DNA from: Mucor racemosus
Taxonomy: Eukaryota > Mucoromycota > Mucoromycetes > Mucorales > Mucoraceae
Reading direction: 5' to 3'
Assembly: GCA_027405735.1 (NCBI GenBank)
Contig: JAPEHQ010000006.1
Location: 2,108,001-2,172,000 of the forward strand
Length of the DNA: 64,000 nt
In this document: positions 33,001 through 43,391 of the stretch, in pieces
Layout: every line of letters starts with the position of its first letter
How positions within the stretch are numbered: the first letter of the stretch is position 1
The notes under the pieces: model-generated
Told to the model about the DNA's origin: nothing
Databases searched by the model: none
What the model saw: only the letters and a program-made list of their open reading frames with translations
Translations under genes and position numbers: made by a program

Positions 33001-33406
33001 CAACTATATATTAAAAGATGAGACCAATGAATTGCTCCATCGCGAGTATACTCCATCTGAATTAAAGCTCGTCAATATTGATGAAACCGCTTTAGAAAGT
33101 GAATATTTTGAAGTCGAAGACATCCGAGATCATCGTACCCGAAAAGATGGTGTGATTGAATATCTCGTGAAATGGTCAGGTTATTCTGACAGAGAAAACG
33201 AATATATTACAGAGGATTTATTTTCTACACCTCTACCCATCAAAAAATATTGGGAAAAGATTCGTCGCATTAAAGACTCACAAAAACAACAGGTAAATAA
33301 AAATAATTCCACTACCAAAAATACAAATCGCTCCATTGGAAAAAGATCAAATGATGATCAAAACAATTCTCAACAGAAAGATACCAAAAGACATAAAAAG
33401 GCATAA
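29945..33406 (+). CDS. Pol polyprotein (PR-RT-RNaseH-IN-chromodomain)
   Basis: Open in the -1 frame from 29945; the first ATG is 29990 (1138 aa from there), but translation is probably by frameshift from gag. It begins with the second half of the protease (EEFDVLLGVDIL). Reverse transcriptase follows, with KIDLHQAYY (motif A) and YIDDVV (motif C). RNase H has GDASVYGIAACLY, RRECAAIV and LTDHLAL. Integrase has an HHCC finger (HELGHFGEASVID to SCRECAQH), AFDLLGPLP, LTDNGKEF, and then QSNGSCKNAV where the third catalytic glutamate is expected; lysine is encoded (32549-32551). A chromodomain near the end (YFEVEDIRDHR, EYLVKWSGY) would target integration to modified histones. The tail is Lys/Asn-rich. 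Confidence 0.92.
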   Translation, partial: KVFKYKKHKGFGGYLMFLGNNNDGSPNSTKRIGTTEPLKVTYMNGITFKHSFEIIEFNDEMAEEFDVLLGVDILPLLNIYLSGVAHKWPDHPDKEIEQFKNINYDTDNAYDPENANYGTLDERKLLMKQIEKALNNNKEIPPDAVCTMPESEVHIPISNPKDCYVRQYPLAINAYKEIDKQIKEWLENKIVERCKPSSVFHSPLLAVGKKDENNNVTKLRICCDLRKINAAIDDNYHENLAVPKIHEIFERVSANARIISKIDLHQAYYSYGVNVESRNALIFSHNGLYYRWSRAPFGLKFMSSLFVKNMSILLEGIQQELHYEMEKLNQLKIKGPAKITNDLNHPIVYGGVEHYIDDVVLYSRDIKSHIILINLVINRLTNVNLRINVAKCAWFQTSVFLLGFVVGPGIQKIDMRRLSNIDTWQIPKTAKQVRSIMGVISHLRDYCPMLSKVAEPIDKLRNDKDVKNNWTQLHTDRFNAIKQILQSNQILHAPNLNEKMYLQGDASVYGIAACLYQKDPLGRIKHIGFVSKSLNQAERNWSTNRRECAAIVFGFVKFKSVLWGHPNIEVLTDHLALTFMFTSTGLNSTLQSYLEILGEYSFTISHVKGINNVLCDALSRIYPPIEEDKLLENENDRQIKKLQKLILIKRASNNKKELVKETTFYAQDVNLNVLAIKLNSKEFKSKTTDYVCPPVKERAQIIKDAHELGHFGEASVIDHIHTYHGLHWTSIYSDCKEILKSCRECAQHNITRKGFNPAKSIVSFDAMDFCAFDLLGPLPATDKGNIYVLVMIDLCTRYVIVRALPNKNSSTIAQAILNIFGDYGVALSVQLTDNGKEFRCMLMNHFAKTLSIKHNYSLPYYKQSNGSCKNAVKNVTQTLRKMCGNDTHNWDDRLAICQLIINMKVKQRTGSTPFSLMFARQVNTNREVEKLNLNGRKALTVEELEKRVEYMNDIVFPAIQERTKLLAEEYSKKLDKKRYILEDIPFDSAVMVRLPEGRQSKLAPLYAGPYIVVRRTMAGNYILKDETNELLHREYTPSELKLVNIDETALESEYFEVEDIRDHRTRKDGVIEYLVKWSGYSDRENEYITEDLFSTPLPIKKYWEKIRRIKDSQKQQVNKNNSTTKNTNRSIGKRSNDDQNNSQQKDTKRHKKA
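29975..29981 (+). other. Probable -1 ribosomal frameshift site TTTGGGG
   Basis: Gag and Pol overlap from 29945 to 30059, with Pol in the -1 frame. The heptamer T TTG GGG fits the X XXY YYZ slippery pattern in the gag frame. Slipping there joins the protease halves without a gap in the fold. No other X XXY YYZ heptamer was seen in the overlap. Confidence 0.6.
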
Positions 33407-33639
33407 TCGTTATATTTTATTTTTTTCGCTGGAACACAACAAAAACAAAAGACAGCTTTATTTTTTACTTAACCAATAAACGATATATGTACCATCATAT
33501 AAACTTTATAACCTTAAATATTTATTCGAGATGATACTCTACAAATTTCAATTACGCATGCATAATATATTTCTTAATAATCCTATACATACTATATGCA
33601 ATCACCTTTTTGTACTACAAAAAGCTTGACTGGGGAGAG

Positions 33640-34297
33640 TGCAATGAAATGACACGTTTTATAGACCAAAGTTGCCATTGTCATTTTAGAAAAATAACTG
33701 ATCTCGATTCGTACCTGAATCTCGCTCCATAAGGACTGAGTTCCAATCAGATCCCAATAAGCATTACGAGGAAACTCTATATTGCTGGTGCCTGTAAAAG
33801 GAAGTATTCCTGATCAAAATACAACCTTCTACAACACGACACCTATGATATAAAGCTGTACTTATGTTGCATTAATAAAATATTCCAAAACTCCTGCTCA
33901 TAAAAACGCAGTTGCAGTAATTCTAGATAAGGAATCACATCCCATAAAAATAAGCTTAGTTGCATTTTAAATTATAACTGGAATGTTGAAAGATCAACAT
34001 CCATCTAATGATATTCTATCATATCAAACAAAGTATCAACATCTCAACCAAGTATCTTATAAAAGAATGTCAATAAAAGACATTATGATTGAACACCTGT
34101 AAAATAGGCATCAACACACAAACATCCACTATTTTACAATTCCTATAAATATAGCATACTTTATGAAGATATCATTCTTTTTCTTCAGATTTCTTTCAAT
34201 CGCAATAAAACCGTGGAAAGACTATAATTTTATTTATCAACGCTTTTATTTTTTATTTTATTTTTTATTTTTATAAAATTACTTCAATTTTATTGCA
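33640..34297 (+). repeat. 3' LTR of the chromovirus
   Basis: 658 bp, TGCAAT...ATTGCA, reading identical to the 5' LTR by eye and preceded by the purine tract GGGGAGAG. It is followed by the target duplication AGTGT at 34298-34302. Confidence 0.95.
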
Positions 34298-34302
34298 AGT
34301 GT

Positions 34303-36474
34303 AATGTCTGTAGGTTTTTGCCTATTATTTATGTTAAATCTCATTTCAATCCCATATTGAACCTGACATCCAAATGGAATTGAAATGGTATAAATACTTT
34401 TAGAATCCAGGACCTGATGGCTCCTGGCTTCCTTTTTAACTTAATAATAAAGACCCTACGTTCTCCGTGATATAATCGCTTGTAGTCTTTATTTTATTTG
34501 TATTGGAAATAATCGTTATCTACATATAACTCTCAATGTCTATTCATGTCAGCTGTACTTTAATTGAGAATCAGATGAAATGGAGATCAATATAGTGGAT
34601 AAATGTGTACATATTCCACAATTAGAATTCATTTCAACTTATCGAGTGTAGTTTTTTTGTGTACTACAGCAAGTCAAAATACGTTGTGAAGGACAGAACA
34701 AACAAAATAAATTGTAACTTTTTTTATTGATTAATGAGTAAGAAAAATATTTACATAAATATCATCATAGAATGTGATTGTTTAGCTTCCACATGGAAAA
34801 AATCTAAACCCCATTTTTTATTATATATGCTGAATTAAAAGATATTGTTCTCCTGTGGAGATCAAACGAGATCTGGTATTTTTAATATTGATGACCATAA
34901 CTTTTATAGATTATAAAAATTTTGTTATTATTATATATAATACAACAATATATATATATACACGTTTTACCTACTACTAAATTTTTGTATATATACAATA
35001 TACGTAGCGCTATTTTGCATTTATTGATTATATGCTCACTGGAAACTTCAGTTATGTTTGAAATGTCAAAAGAGTCTATATAAATAATCTTGCCAGAATA
35101 TTCCACTTTTATTAACAATACATCCTTTGGATGTATTTATATACATTAATTATAACTATTACTAGGGTTTTACTATCTAAGAATATGATGTAAGTCAATG
35201 ATCCACATTGATTTACTGTAACACTAATTATAGACTGTGACCTTGGATGTGAGACATAGGATGAGTATTGACATAACAATGTTTTTAAATGAAATAAAGT
35301 TAACTTTTGCATTATTATACCTAGCATAATTACATGATGATATAGGGCAAAAATAACAGATTTTTCTTATATTTCGATCAGGAATAAAGATTTTTTTATA
35401 AACCAAATTGCTGCTAATACTCAGCAAATAACAGTGTTATATAGCAAAGAAAAAAAATATGGTCAAATTACTCAATATTGCACAAATCGAGAAAAACAAA
35501 ATAACAGATAAGTAGAAGGACGGCAATTAAAAAAAGCAAACATAGAGGGGACGTTTGTCCTAGTTGCTAGACTTATGCGCTTTACAGCTAGTTCAAACGG
35601 AGAGGTTGTGGGTTCGAAACTCGTGCAAACGGATTTTCTTCGGAACTTGTGCTTGCCCGGCTAGAAGCGCAGCTAATCACCCCCTCCCCTTTTTTTTTCG
35701 TTTGACCTTTCTACGCACAGCTTTCAAAAGACTACTAATCGCTGTCTTCTTTTCTGTACTCCAGTATTTTTAGCGCTATTTCGAAAATCAATTTTCTTTA
35801 TGAATATCTTAATTTACAAGCACAAGAGATTCTACAAAAGTAGACACATTCTGCATGCAATAATTTAATAACGTAAATTGTGTTATAAGCCTACTACTGT
35901 CCGTATATTTTGATTTTGGTTTTCATCCAGTAAGTAACAAATGGAGTATTACTAATTGTAACATAAAGGCATACATAATGTAATATCCTTAGTCATTTTT
36001 CAGAAAGACTTGAAAAGAATTCAGCAAATGACATCGTTAATTATATTTGGATTTTTATCAGCTCCTGCTTCAGTTACCGTCAGTTAGAAATTGGTTTTTC
36101 ACTACCTTTAACTTACCCTTAAAAAAGGAGTTCAGGATAATTATTACTGCATGAACAATACTAATTTAAGATATATCACTCTTCACTCAAGAAACATTTT
36201 ATATGTAAAAGCTTGCGAATAATGCCCAGAGGTATGTATAGGCTGCTTCCGTCAATTTATTATTTATCATCATGTTTTGCGGATGGTTTTCTCAATTCAC
36301 AGTAATTTGTGAAAGTAGAAATATAAATTTTTATGCAGGATATATGTAAATCTACCATCATGTAAAATTGGAGATGAATTGGATCAATATTCACAAGGAT
36401 GGAGTTTTTTTTCTTTGTTTTCTGCAGTTGTAAATAATAGTTTATTATTTTGTAAAACTTAAAGCTCATTATCC
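34303..36474. other. Gene-free region right of the retrotransposon
   Basis: 34303-34530 resembles the 3' part of an old LTR (TATAAATAC near 34393, AATAAAG near 34446). About 35548-35632 holds a tRNA-like segment (listed separately). The remainder is AT-rich, with no credible frame. Confidence 0.45.
35548..35632 (+). other. tRNA-like (A box/B box) sequence, possibly SINE-derived
   Basis: A GGTTCGAAACTC box resembles the RNA polymerase III B box, with a TAGTTGCTAGAC segment about 45 bp upstream as a weak A box. The ends GTTTG and CAAAC could pair as an acceptor stem. The T stem and anticodon arm pair poorly and no clear anticodon is seen, so a functional tRNA is unlikely. A decayed tRNA or SINE head is possible. 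Confidence 0.25.
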
Positions 36475-37755
36475 AGGGCTTAATTTCTGTATTCACAAGA
36501 TAGGTCTAATTGATTGCTACTTTGTATTTTTTGTTTCAGCCAAAAATATTAATTTTTCATCGAGATAATCAAAATAATAGTCGATATCACAGCTTACAGC
36601 TTATGACAACTGGGTTCCAAAATTTATTTTAAAAAATGGACGAAAAATGATGAAAAAAATAAAATCGTTTAATTGATCATAAACTGCATAGTAAGTTGAC
36701 CTAGTATACTAAATAACTTTTGCACAGTTTTGAATTCTGCATCCATCTAAATAAAATTTGGAAAAATGTTTCACATTAAATTTTGCATAAAATGCAATTG
36801 AAATTTTGGAGGTTTTTTGAAGATGCACATCACTTTTTATAAGTATATTTTCAATATAATTAATGAATATAATGCACAGTAAAATGACCTATCGATCTAG
36901 CTATTATTTAATCTTTTAGCTACATTTTTTGTAGAGAAAAAGAGATTTTTGTCATTTTTTTTTCAGATTCAGAATTTGGGATGAGGGTATATAAGGGAAA
37001 AATGGAAGCTAGAAATGGAGGTACCTTTTTGTACACATTTTTGAGGATATCTCCACGAAAAATCAATATTTTGAAAAACTCTAAATTGGATCTGAGAGAG
37101 CTTAACGAGCTTAATAAAATGAATGCAAAAAAAATGTTGCTCAGTTTAAGGAATATTTTGAAATCTACTACAAAAATATCAAAAAAATGAAAAAAAATAA
37201 AAGTGCTCAGAATTTTTTTAAACTGGAATATGTTATAGAGCACTTTAAAACAAGTAAGTTTGATTATTAAAAAGTGTTAGTATAGCTTAATTTTTTGGGG
37301 AGATATGAAGGCTCAAAGTTTTTAGTTTTAGCAATGAAATAAGTGTAAAAATCTGAAACATTAGCATTAAAAAAAATTATCCCTCTTGCTACAGATAGGA
37401 TATTTTAGGAAACACGTTTTTGGATTAAAGGTGAGCATCTCAGGTACATTGGCATATAATTTGTTTTTGGTGTTATTTAGTGAAAAAAAAAGTTGGACAG
37501 GAATGAAAAGCGAGACTCAGTATTCAAGGAAAAAGCAACGAATTCTACGTGTTTTTGAGTTTTCGTGAGATGTAGAATAAATGTAAGAGTAGGTGGCATA
37601 ATGCGACCAACTAATATATGCTTAGTAGTATCTAAGATATATTCTAAAAAATATTTAGCATGAGATTAGTTATAGAAAAGAAGGCATGCTCCAATTTTGA
37701 AGATTGAAAATTATGAAATTTCAATTTTTTGAAAATCCAAATTTTGCTCGACCAG
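36475..37755 (+). repeat. Dispersed repeat, copy D
   Basis: Same orientation as copies C and E. It starts abruptly at the CACAAGATAGG block, lacking the left third. It keeps the TTTTTCATCGAGATAATC block, GATGAGGGTATATAAGGG near 36980, ATATCTCCACGAAAAATC near 37047 and the GCATCTCAGGTACATTGGC block near 37434. Non-coding. Confidence 0.8.
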
Positions 37756-39597
37756 ATATCGACAAAAAAAAAATACAAAATATGTTTTAACTTATGATGT
37801 GTAACTTTCTCTTAATATATCAGTGTGTTGATAAAGTATGTCGACTATAGAATATAAATTTAGCCAAATTAGATGAAATTTTGTGAGGTGAATATATTAT
37901 TTTTTAATGATAAATTAAAAAAAAAAAAAAAAAAGCAATTAATGGCCATGAAGTGTAATTGTTTTGTTCCTATAATAAAAAGAATATAAGAAATTATTTT
38001 TTATTATATATATATATATATATATATTAGATGTTCCTAAAAGAAACAAATATATTGTCATAGGCTTAATATCAATACATCGTGGCAACAAAGACTATTC
38101 TAGTACTTACGATACTCCATCCATTTCATGTCGTGCAGATACGATTTATTATTTTTATGATGTATTGGCAAGCATACCTAGCAATATTTCCGTTACCTAG
38201 CTCACAAGCAAAGGATTTTAAAACAAAGTTTTACTTGCGTACATCTCTCTTTTGTATCTGACTTATGGGATCAAGCAGTTCAAGCAGGTAAAGCTTGCCA
38301 AAATGTCTTGAGATTGAATATATTCAAATTTCGCAGCACATTGTGAACTTATTACAAGTTCTTCTGCTTAAACATTGAAATTACGCAGTGCACATGCAAT
38401 GATCGAGTCTACGAATGTAAAATAATTTTGGATACGCTTCGTTTATTTGAAATATAGCATTTCGATTGGGAAGTGTAGCTTCAGGTATCAGAAATGTGCC
38501 TGAATTGGACTTTTTTTTTTTAAAAAAAATAGAAATGGACGTTTTGGAAAAAATCTTGTGAGTTTTTCGACATTTACACTCAAAAATGCATAACTACCTC
38601 GTCCGAAATCATCGAATCTAAAGCGTCTGGAATAATTGAGTTATATGTACAGAAAGTATCTATGGAACGAGGGTCATCGCTTGGTATGCATTGACGTGAT
38701 GAAAACTTATTATAGCCATCGAATTGCACTCTCCAAAGTTGCATATTTTAAGCGATTTTGATAAAACTAACCTATGAATAGGCTAATATTTTTATGAAAT
38801 AAAAAACAGAAATTATTTTAAAAAAGGTTTGCTTACGTTATCATAATTTCTATCGCTCATAAAAACTCTTGAAACCACATTGTCCAATTTCAAAGACGGA
38901 GGTTCCCTGCAGTAAGATGTTACACCAATAGTTAAGGAGGTGTTGATTTGATTCGAATATTAAATTGTAGCAGATTCAAGAAATTGATTTTATACAAGGC
39001 ATTGTCATTCTTTGAATATTAAAGTTGATAAATCATATACGTTTGATGAGTTTTACAATAGTCTCATTTATGGCTATTAAGATTTTTTGTTGATTTATTT
39101 ACATATAGTTTAATGCGATGTCTTCCAATAAATCTTATAAACTTCGAATACCAATCTGCTTGTTTGCATACAGACGTTTCAAACGAAGAAATAAAGTAAA
39201 TTGCTACCACTGAAGGATAACAAGCTGCACTAAATCATATTTCATAACGCTCCAACAGGAATATTACAGAAAGCTTCAATTCCAGAAGCTTCCCGAATTT
39301 TAAAAATTATTAAAGCTATTTTCTTGAATTAATCTTAATCTGCAAATGTTTCCTTTCATCCTTTCTCGTATTGAGGTAAAAAATGGATCATTATTAACTA
39401 CAATTGACATGTCGGGATATCTGAATGATTTTTCAAAGAAAATCCGGACTACGCCGGACATTGATACATGCTTCCGGTGCAAATGGGAGTATGAGACGTA
39501 AAGTCTGAGTAGCAACTTTTTTCACAGAGTATATGGAAGCGATGTAAAGCTGGCCCAGATAGAGTCCTTCCTATTCTCGCATACATTGCTTGTCGAA
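37756..39597. other. Gene-free AT-rich region
   Basis: Includes an A run at 37917-37934 and a TA microsatellite near 38007-38030. I recognise no gene or repeat. The end of the region is the RPL39 promoter. Confidence 0.4.
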
Positions 39598-39926
39598 ATG
39601 GTAATTTAGCAATACGAAATCCATCGCATCATAGATATCGACCACACAGATGGATGCATGGATGATTGATGATAGATGATAGATGATCCTAACCGACCAT
39701 ATTTGAATTTATAGCCTTCTCAAAAGTCTTTCATTACCAAGGTCAAGCTTGGCAAGGCCAAGAAGCAAAACCGTCCTTTGCCTCACTGGTTCCGTCTTAA
39801 GACTGACACCAAGATCCGGTAAGTCGAAATGAAATACATATTATTCACATTATATTAACTTTATGACGTTTGTTTAGTTGGAACGCTAAGAGACGTAACT
39901 GGCGTCACACCAAGTTGAACATCTAA
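39598..39926 (+). CDS. RPL39: Ribosomal protein eL39
   Basis: Three exons: 39598-39600 (the ATG alone), 39715-39818 and 39878-39926. Together they give the 51-aa eL39: M then [19 protein letters not shown]..., [17 protein letters not shown] and the end TKLNI. eL39 is a component of the large cytosolic ribosomal subunit at the peptide exit tunnel. A first exon that is only the start codon, with the donor GTAATT directly after it, is an arrangement known from ribosomal protein genes. The first intron (114 nt) has a good branch site (ATCCTAACC) and a GATGATAGATGATAG repeat. Codons are strongly biased (AAG, CGT, ACC), as for a highly expressed gene. The gene sits alone in repeat-rich, gene-poor DNA. 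Confidence 0.95.
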
Positions 39927-40437
39927 GTTGTTCAACAACACAAATTATTCTCTTTTTTGGTGGCTCTCCTTTACAACAACATTTATCGATAGAAAAAAAA
40001 AGTTTTACAGGATTGCTTTTTGAAAAAGAAAATAAAATCACAATTCCTAGCGTCTTTGTCAAGCAATTGTAACATCAAAAAAAAATTATTTGGAATTGGA
40101 TTTCGTTGTGTTTTGAATATTCAAGGATTTGTTTTTGAAGGAAAGCAGGGCAGGGAAGGGTGATTGACAATTATGTATGCAAATTGTCATTTGTTATTAG
40201 TTGCAATGAAAAAAAAGTAGGCAGTGCCTTTAATTGATTTCTAATCATGTCAAGTTGTATAACTATTTTCTCAGTAAAACGAGTTAAAGTAAAGGCATGT
40301 AATGTTTTGCGAGTATTTTGAGTGATGTTTCGCCATTTTTTCTTTTTATCTTGATTTTACAAAAATCATTATTCTATATATATGTTAATGGAAGGCCTTT
40401 TACTGACCTCTTTGGGAATTAAAAAGCATTGACGTAA
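39927..40437. other. 3' flank of RPL39
   Basis: AT-rich sequence with no recognised feature. AAAATAAAATC near 40027 may hold the poly(A) signal of RPL39. Confidence 0.35.
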
Positions 40438-41529
40438 ATGGGATTAGCTGAAGAAGTGTTCTATGGTAGTATTTTAATTCTATCATTACCTTAGGGCAGA
40501 GAAGGATTATTTAAAGGAATATAATTTGATATTTTGGCCGAGGCAGCAATGCAGTAAGTGTAATTTCTCAAACAATACTTATATCTATTATGCAAGCGGT
40601 ATAGAGCTAACAAAATGTGATGATCGGCTCGATATATAAAAGAATTAGATTGGGAAAGAAGATAGTTCACTTGATCAGTATTCTCGCTGCTAAAAGAAAA
40701 CAATAAAGGTATAAGAGTTAATATAACTATGATACTATTGCTGTATTATATTTGTGCAGTTTACCAGTTGATTGCATACCTTATAGATATTTGAAGTCTT
40801 TCAAGAATGATGCATTATATCGAACAAACGAATTTTATATTATATTCTATTCAGGAACTATTTTTTTTTGAATACAGCCAAAATACGTTTTGTCGAAAAA
40901 CACAATGTTTGTTTAAAGAATTTTTATGAAATGATATATCATTACAACGCAAAATCCAATTGACATTTGAAACATCGACAAGTTTAAAGATGTTATAGCG
41001 TTGTTTAATTAGATTTTTATTCACAAATAATCATGCTAGATTGAGTTGTGTACACTGTGGTTTACATTGGTATTTAGAAGATTTCTCTTTTATCAGGCCC
41101 AATGTTGTAGATCATGTACAACGTAAGTTTACCTGATTTGAAACCACTATCATTTGCATATTAATTATAGCAACACAAAAGGCATGATGGTGTCAATTCG
41201 TCTAATCTATCGAGATCTATATGCATCTGTATATTCATTCAATTCGTACGCAATTATGCTGTAATACAATTCATTTTTCCGACTTTTGAATTGATATAGT
41301 TCCAGAGAGTTGGACAGGAATTTTTGCTATTATAATATGCTAATTAACAACGGCGATCAATATGGAAGCAAAGCTCATTATGTTTGAATTTTAAAGATTC
41401 GAGTATTATGAAGCACACTCAAACACACTGGTTGTTAATTTGATGACTGATTTACAAGATCATAAAATCCGCTTCAATGAATTGGTTGCAAAGATAAATC
41501 CCTCAAAAGTATTTTTAACAATACGGTAA
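40438..41529 (+). pseudogene. Fragments of a decayed intron-rich gene
   Basis: Three coding-like blocks lie in order on the plus strand, each ending in a good splice donor. The first (40438-40556) reads MGLAEEVFYGSILILSLP, TAG, GREGLFKGI, TAA, FDILAEAAMQ, then GTAAGTG. The second (about 41018-41122) reads SCVHCGLHWYLEDFSF then RPNVVDHVQ, then GTAAGT. The third (41401-41526) reads NTLVVNLMTDLQDHKIRF then NELVAKINPSKVF, then GTAAGC. Both in-frame stops could be CAG or CAA glutamine codons changed by C-to-T. A further frame at about 40590-40690 is also stop-ridden. I cannot name the family. The natural composition plus donors suggests a dead gene, but a chance match for one block is possible. 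Confidence 0.4.
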
Positions 41530-41729
41530 GCGGAGAAGATGGAAGAGATGGGGGAGGGGGGGGTGTATTTCAGCTTAGCTGTTCTTGTACTACACAAGAT
41601 TATAATTATTATTGCCATACACATGTAGTTTTCATCTACCTATCTCTCTATTTCCTCTATTTTCTTTTCTTGTTTTTTTTCTGTTACTTTTTTTTTTGCG
41701 TTATTTGTAGTTTTTGTTGTTGATATAAA

Positions 41730-43380
41730 ATGACAAACTCTACTTTAAAAGTAGATAACGCTACTAATGAAACGAGTGATTCAAGTAATGAAAATACTAG
41801 CAATAGCACTCAAAAAAAGAAAAGAACTGGGCCTAAAAGAAGAAAAGTTACTCATGGTAAAATACTTGTAAAATAACGTATTTAGAAATAACCTAATTAG
41901 ATATGAAATAGCCTGTGTTTATTGTAGAAGATCACATATGACTTGTGATGATGGTTAGTTTTTTAATATATTTACAAATATTGGATCATTAAATGAGGGA
42001 ATAATTAGGGCGACCCTGTCAACGTTGTATAAAACGAAGTATAGGTCACCTTTGTCATGATGAAATTAAAAGTACGGGCACCAGTAGCAATAACAACTCT
42101 AACAGCAAAAAGTCTAATGCAACAAGCACTGCTGTTTCAACATCTTCTTCAAGCGCCTCCTCTTCTTCTACGAATGCTATACCTGTTGTACCACAACATC
42201 TTGTTGGTAAATTTTTATAAGAAACCAGATGATTTAAACTGATTAAAAGTTACACTAATATATCTAAACATAGCAACGCCTAGTAATTTAGGTGGTTTAC
42301 CACTTCAATTCTTTGGTCAAATGGGTACCGGTCAATTGACATTTGCCAGTGAACATATGGGAAATGAAATATCTGTCATAAGGTAAATTCATTTGTTTTT
42401 TCTGTCAATTAAAGTGTATTTATATTAATACAAATTTCATAGTAATTTTCTTGATTCACTAGGATCAGAAGCTAAAATATTTAGACCCTCAACAGCACTG
42501 CAACAACAACAGTTACAACAGCAACAGCAGCAATTAGCACAAGAAGTTAACTCAACAGAAAAGTTCTTTTTAACAGCTGCAGATCCATCTGATGGTAGAT
42601 TAGAAGATCGATTAACAGAAGTAATCAATGCAAAATACGAAGCTGGGTTTTTAAAACCTTACAATTATGTCAATGGCTATGCAAGGCTTCAAAAGTATAT
42701 GGATAGCAAGTAAGCTATAGGAAAATAACTATTCATCATCATATTTCTCATGCATTATCTCAATATGTATAGTATGTCTGCTTCTACTAGACAGCGTATT
42801 CTTAATGTAATGGGTACATTTCGTCCTGCATTTCGATCTGTCGCTCAATCATTAACAGATATTGACCTTATTCTTGTGGAGGAAGCATTTGAACGTTTAC
42901 TTTTAGATTATGATAGAGTGTTTAGTTCAATGGGAATACCTGCTTGTCTGTGGAGACGTACAGGTGAAATTTATAAGGGAAATAAAGAATTTGCTTCATT
43001 AGTAAACGTACCCATTGAAAATCTTCGAGAGGTAATACGATATCATTGTTGCTTTGAAATTCATGCTAAATGCTTTTACTTTTCTCAGGGCCGATTATGC
43101 ATATACGAGTTAATGGCAGAAGAATCAGCAGTAAATTATTGGGAAAAATATGGAAACATTGCATTTGATCCCGGACAAAAAGCAGTTTTGACATCTTGTT
43201 TATTAAAAAGTACAACACCACCGCAATCTAGTGTTATATCTTGTTGTTTCTCGTTTACAATAAGGCGAGATAAATATAACATACCTGTAAGCAGATGAAT
43301 TTTGCATGTAAATATACGTACTAAATACATTATTATAGACGGTAATTGTTGGAAACTTTTTACCTGTACAATTACAGTGA
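41730..43380 (+). CDS. Zn2Cys6 transcription factor, ERT1/AcuK-like
   Basis: Eight exons (41730-41856, 41912-41953, 42009-42206, 42274-42382, 42443-42709, 42773-43031, 43089-43286 and 43339-43380) give 413 aa in phase. The binuclear zinc cluster spans residues 44-72: C44, C47, C54, C60, C63, C72, split over three exons. It reads ACVYCRRSHMTCDDGRPCQR, which with HLCHDE is typical of the ERT1/RDS2/AcuK group. A Ser/Asn/Gln-rich linker leads to a conserved PAS-like C-terminal region (GIPACLWRRTGEIYKGNKEF, VIVGNFLP). These factors switch on gluconeogenic genes in ascomycetes; the same role here is inferred. The gene converges with the ING gene, with only 11 bp between the two stop codons. Confidence 0.85.
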
Positions 43381-43391
43381 CTTTATTTATT

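Larger units (their letters stand above)
27557..34297 (+). mobile_element. Ty3/Gypsy chromovirus LTR retrotransposon
   Basis: A structurally complete 6741-bp element. Two 658-bp LTRs (27557-28214 and 33640-34297) begin TGCAAT and end ATTGCA. By eye they are identical. AGTGT is duplicated at 27552-27556 and 34298-34302, the 5-bp target duplication expected of an LTR element integrase. Internal parts are gag (28263-30059), pol in the -1 frame (to 33406) with domain order protease, reverse transcriptase, RNase H and integrase, and a C-terminal chromodomain. That order and domain define a chromovirus. The purine run GGGGAGAG at 33632-33639 is the polypurine tract. I find no tRNA-type primer-binding site after the left LTR. 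Identical LTRs mean very recent insertion. Confidence 0.95.
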
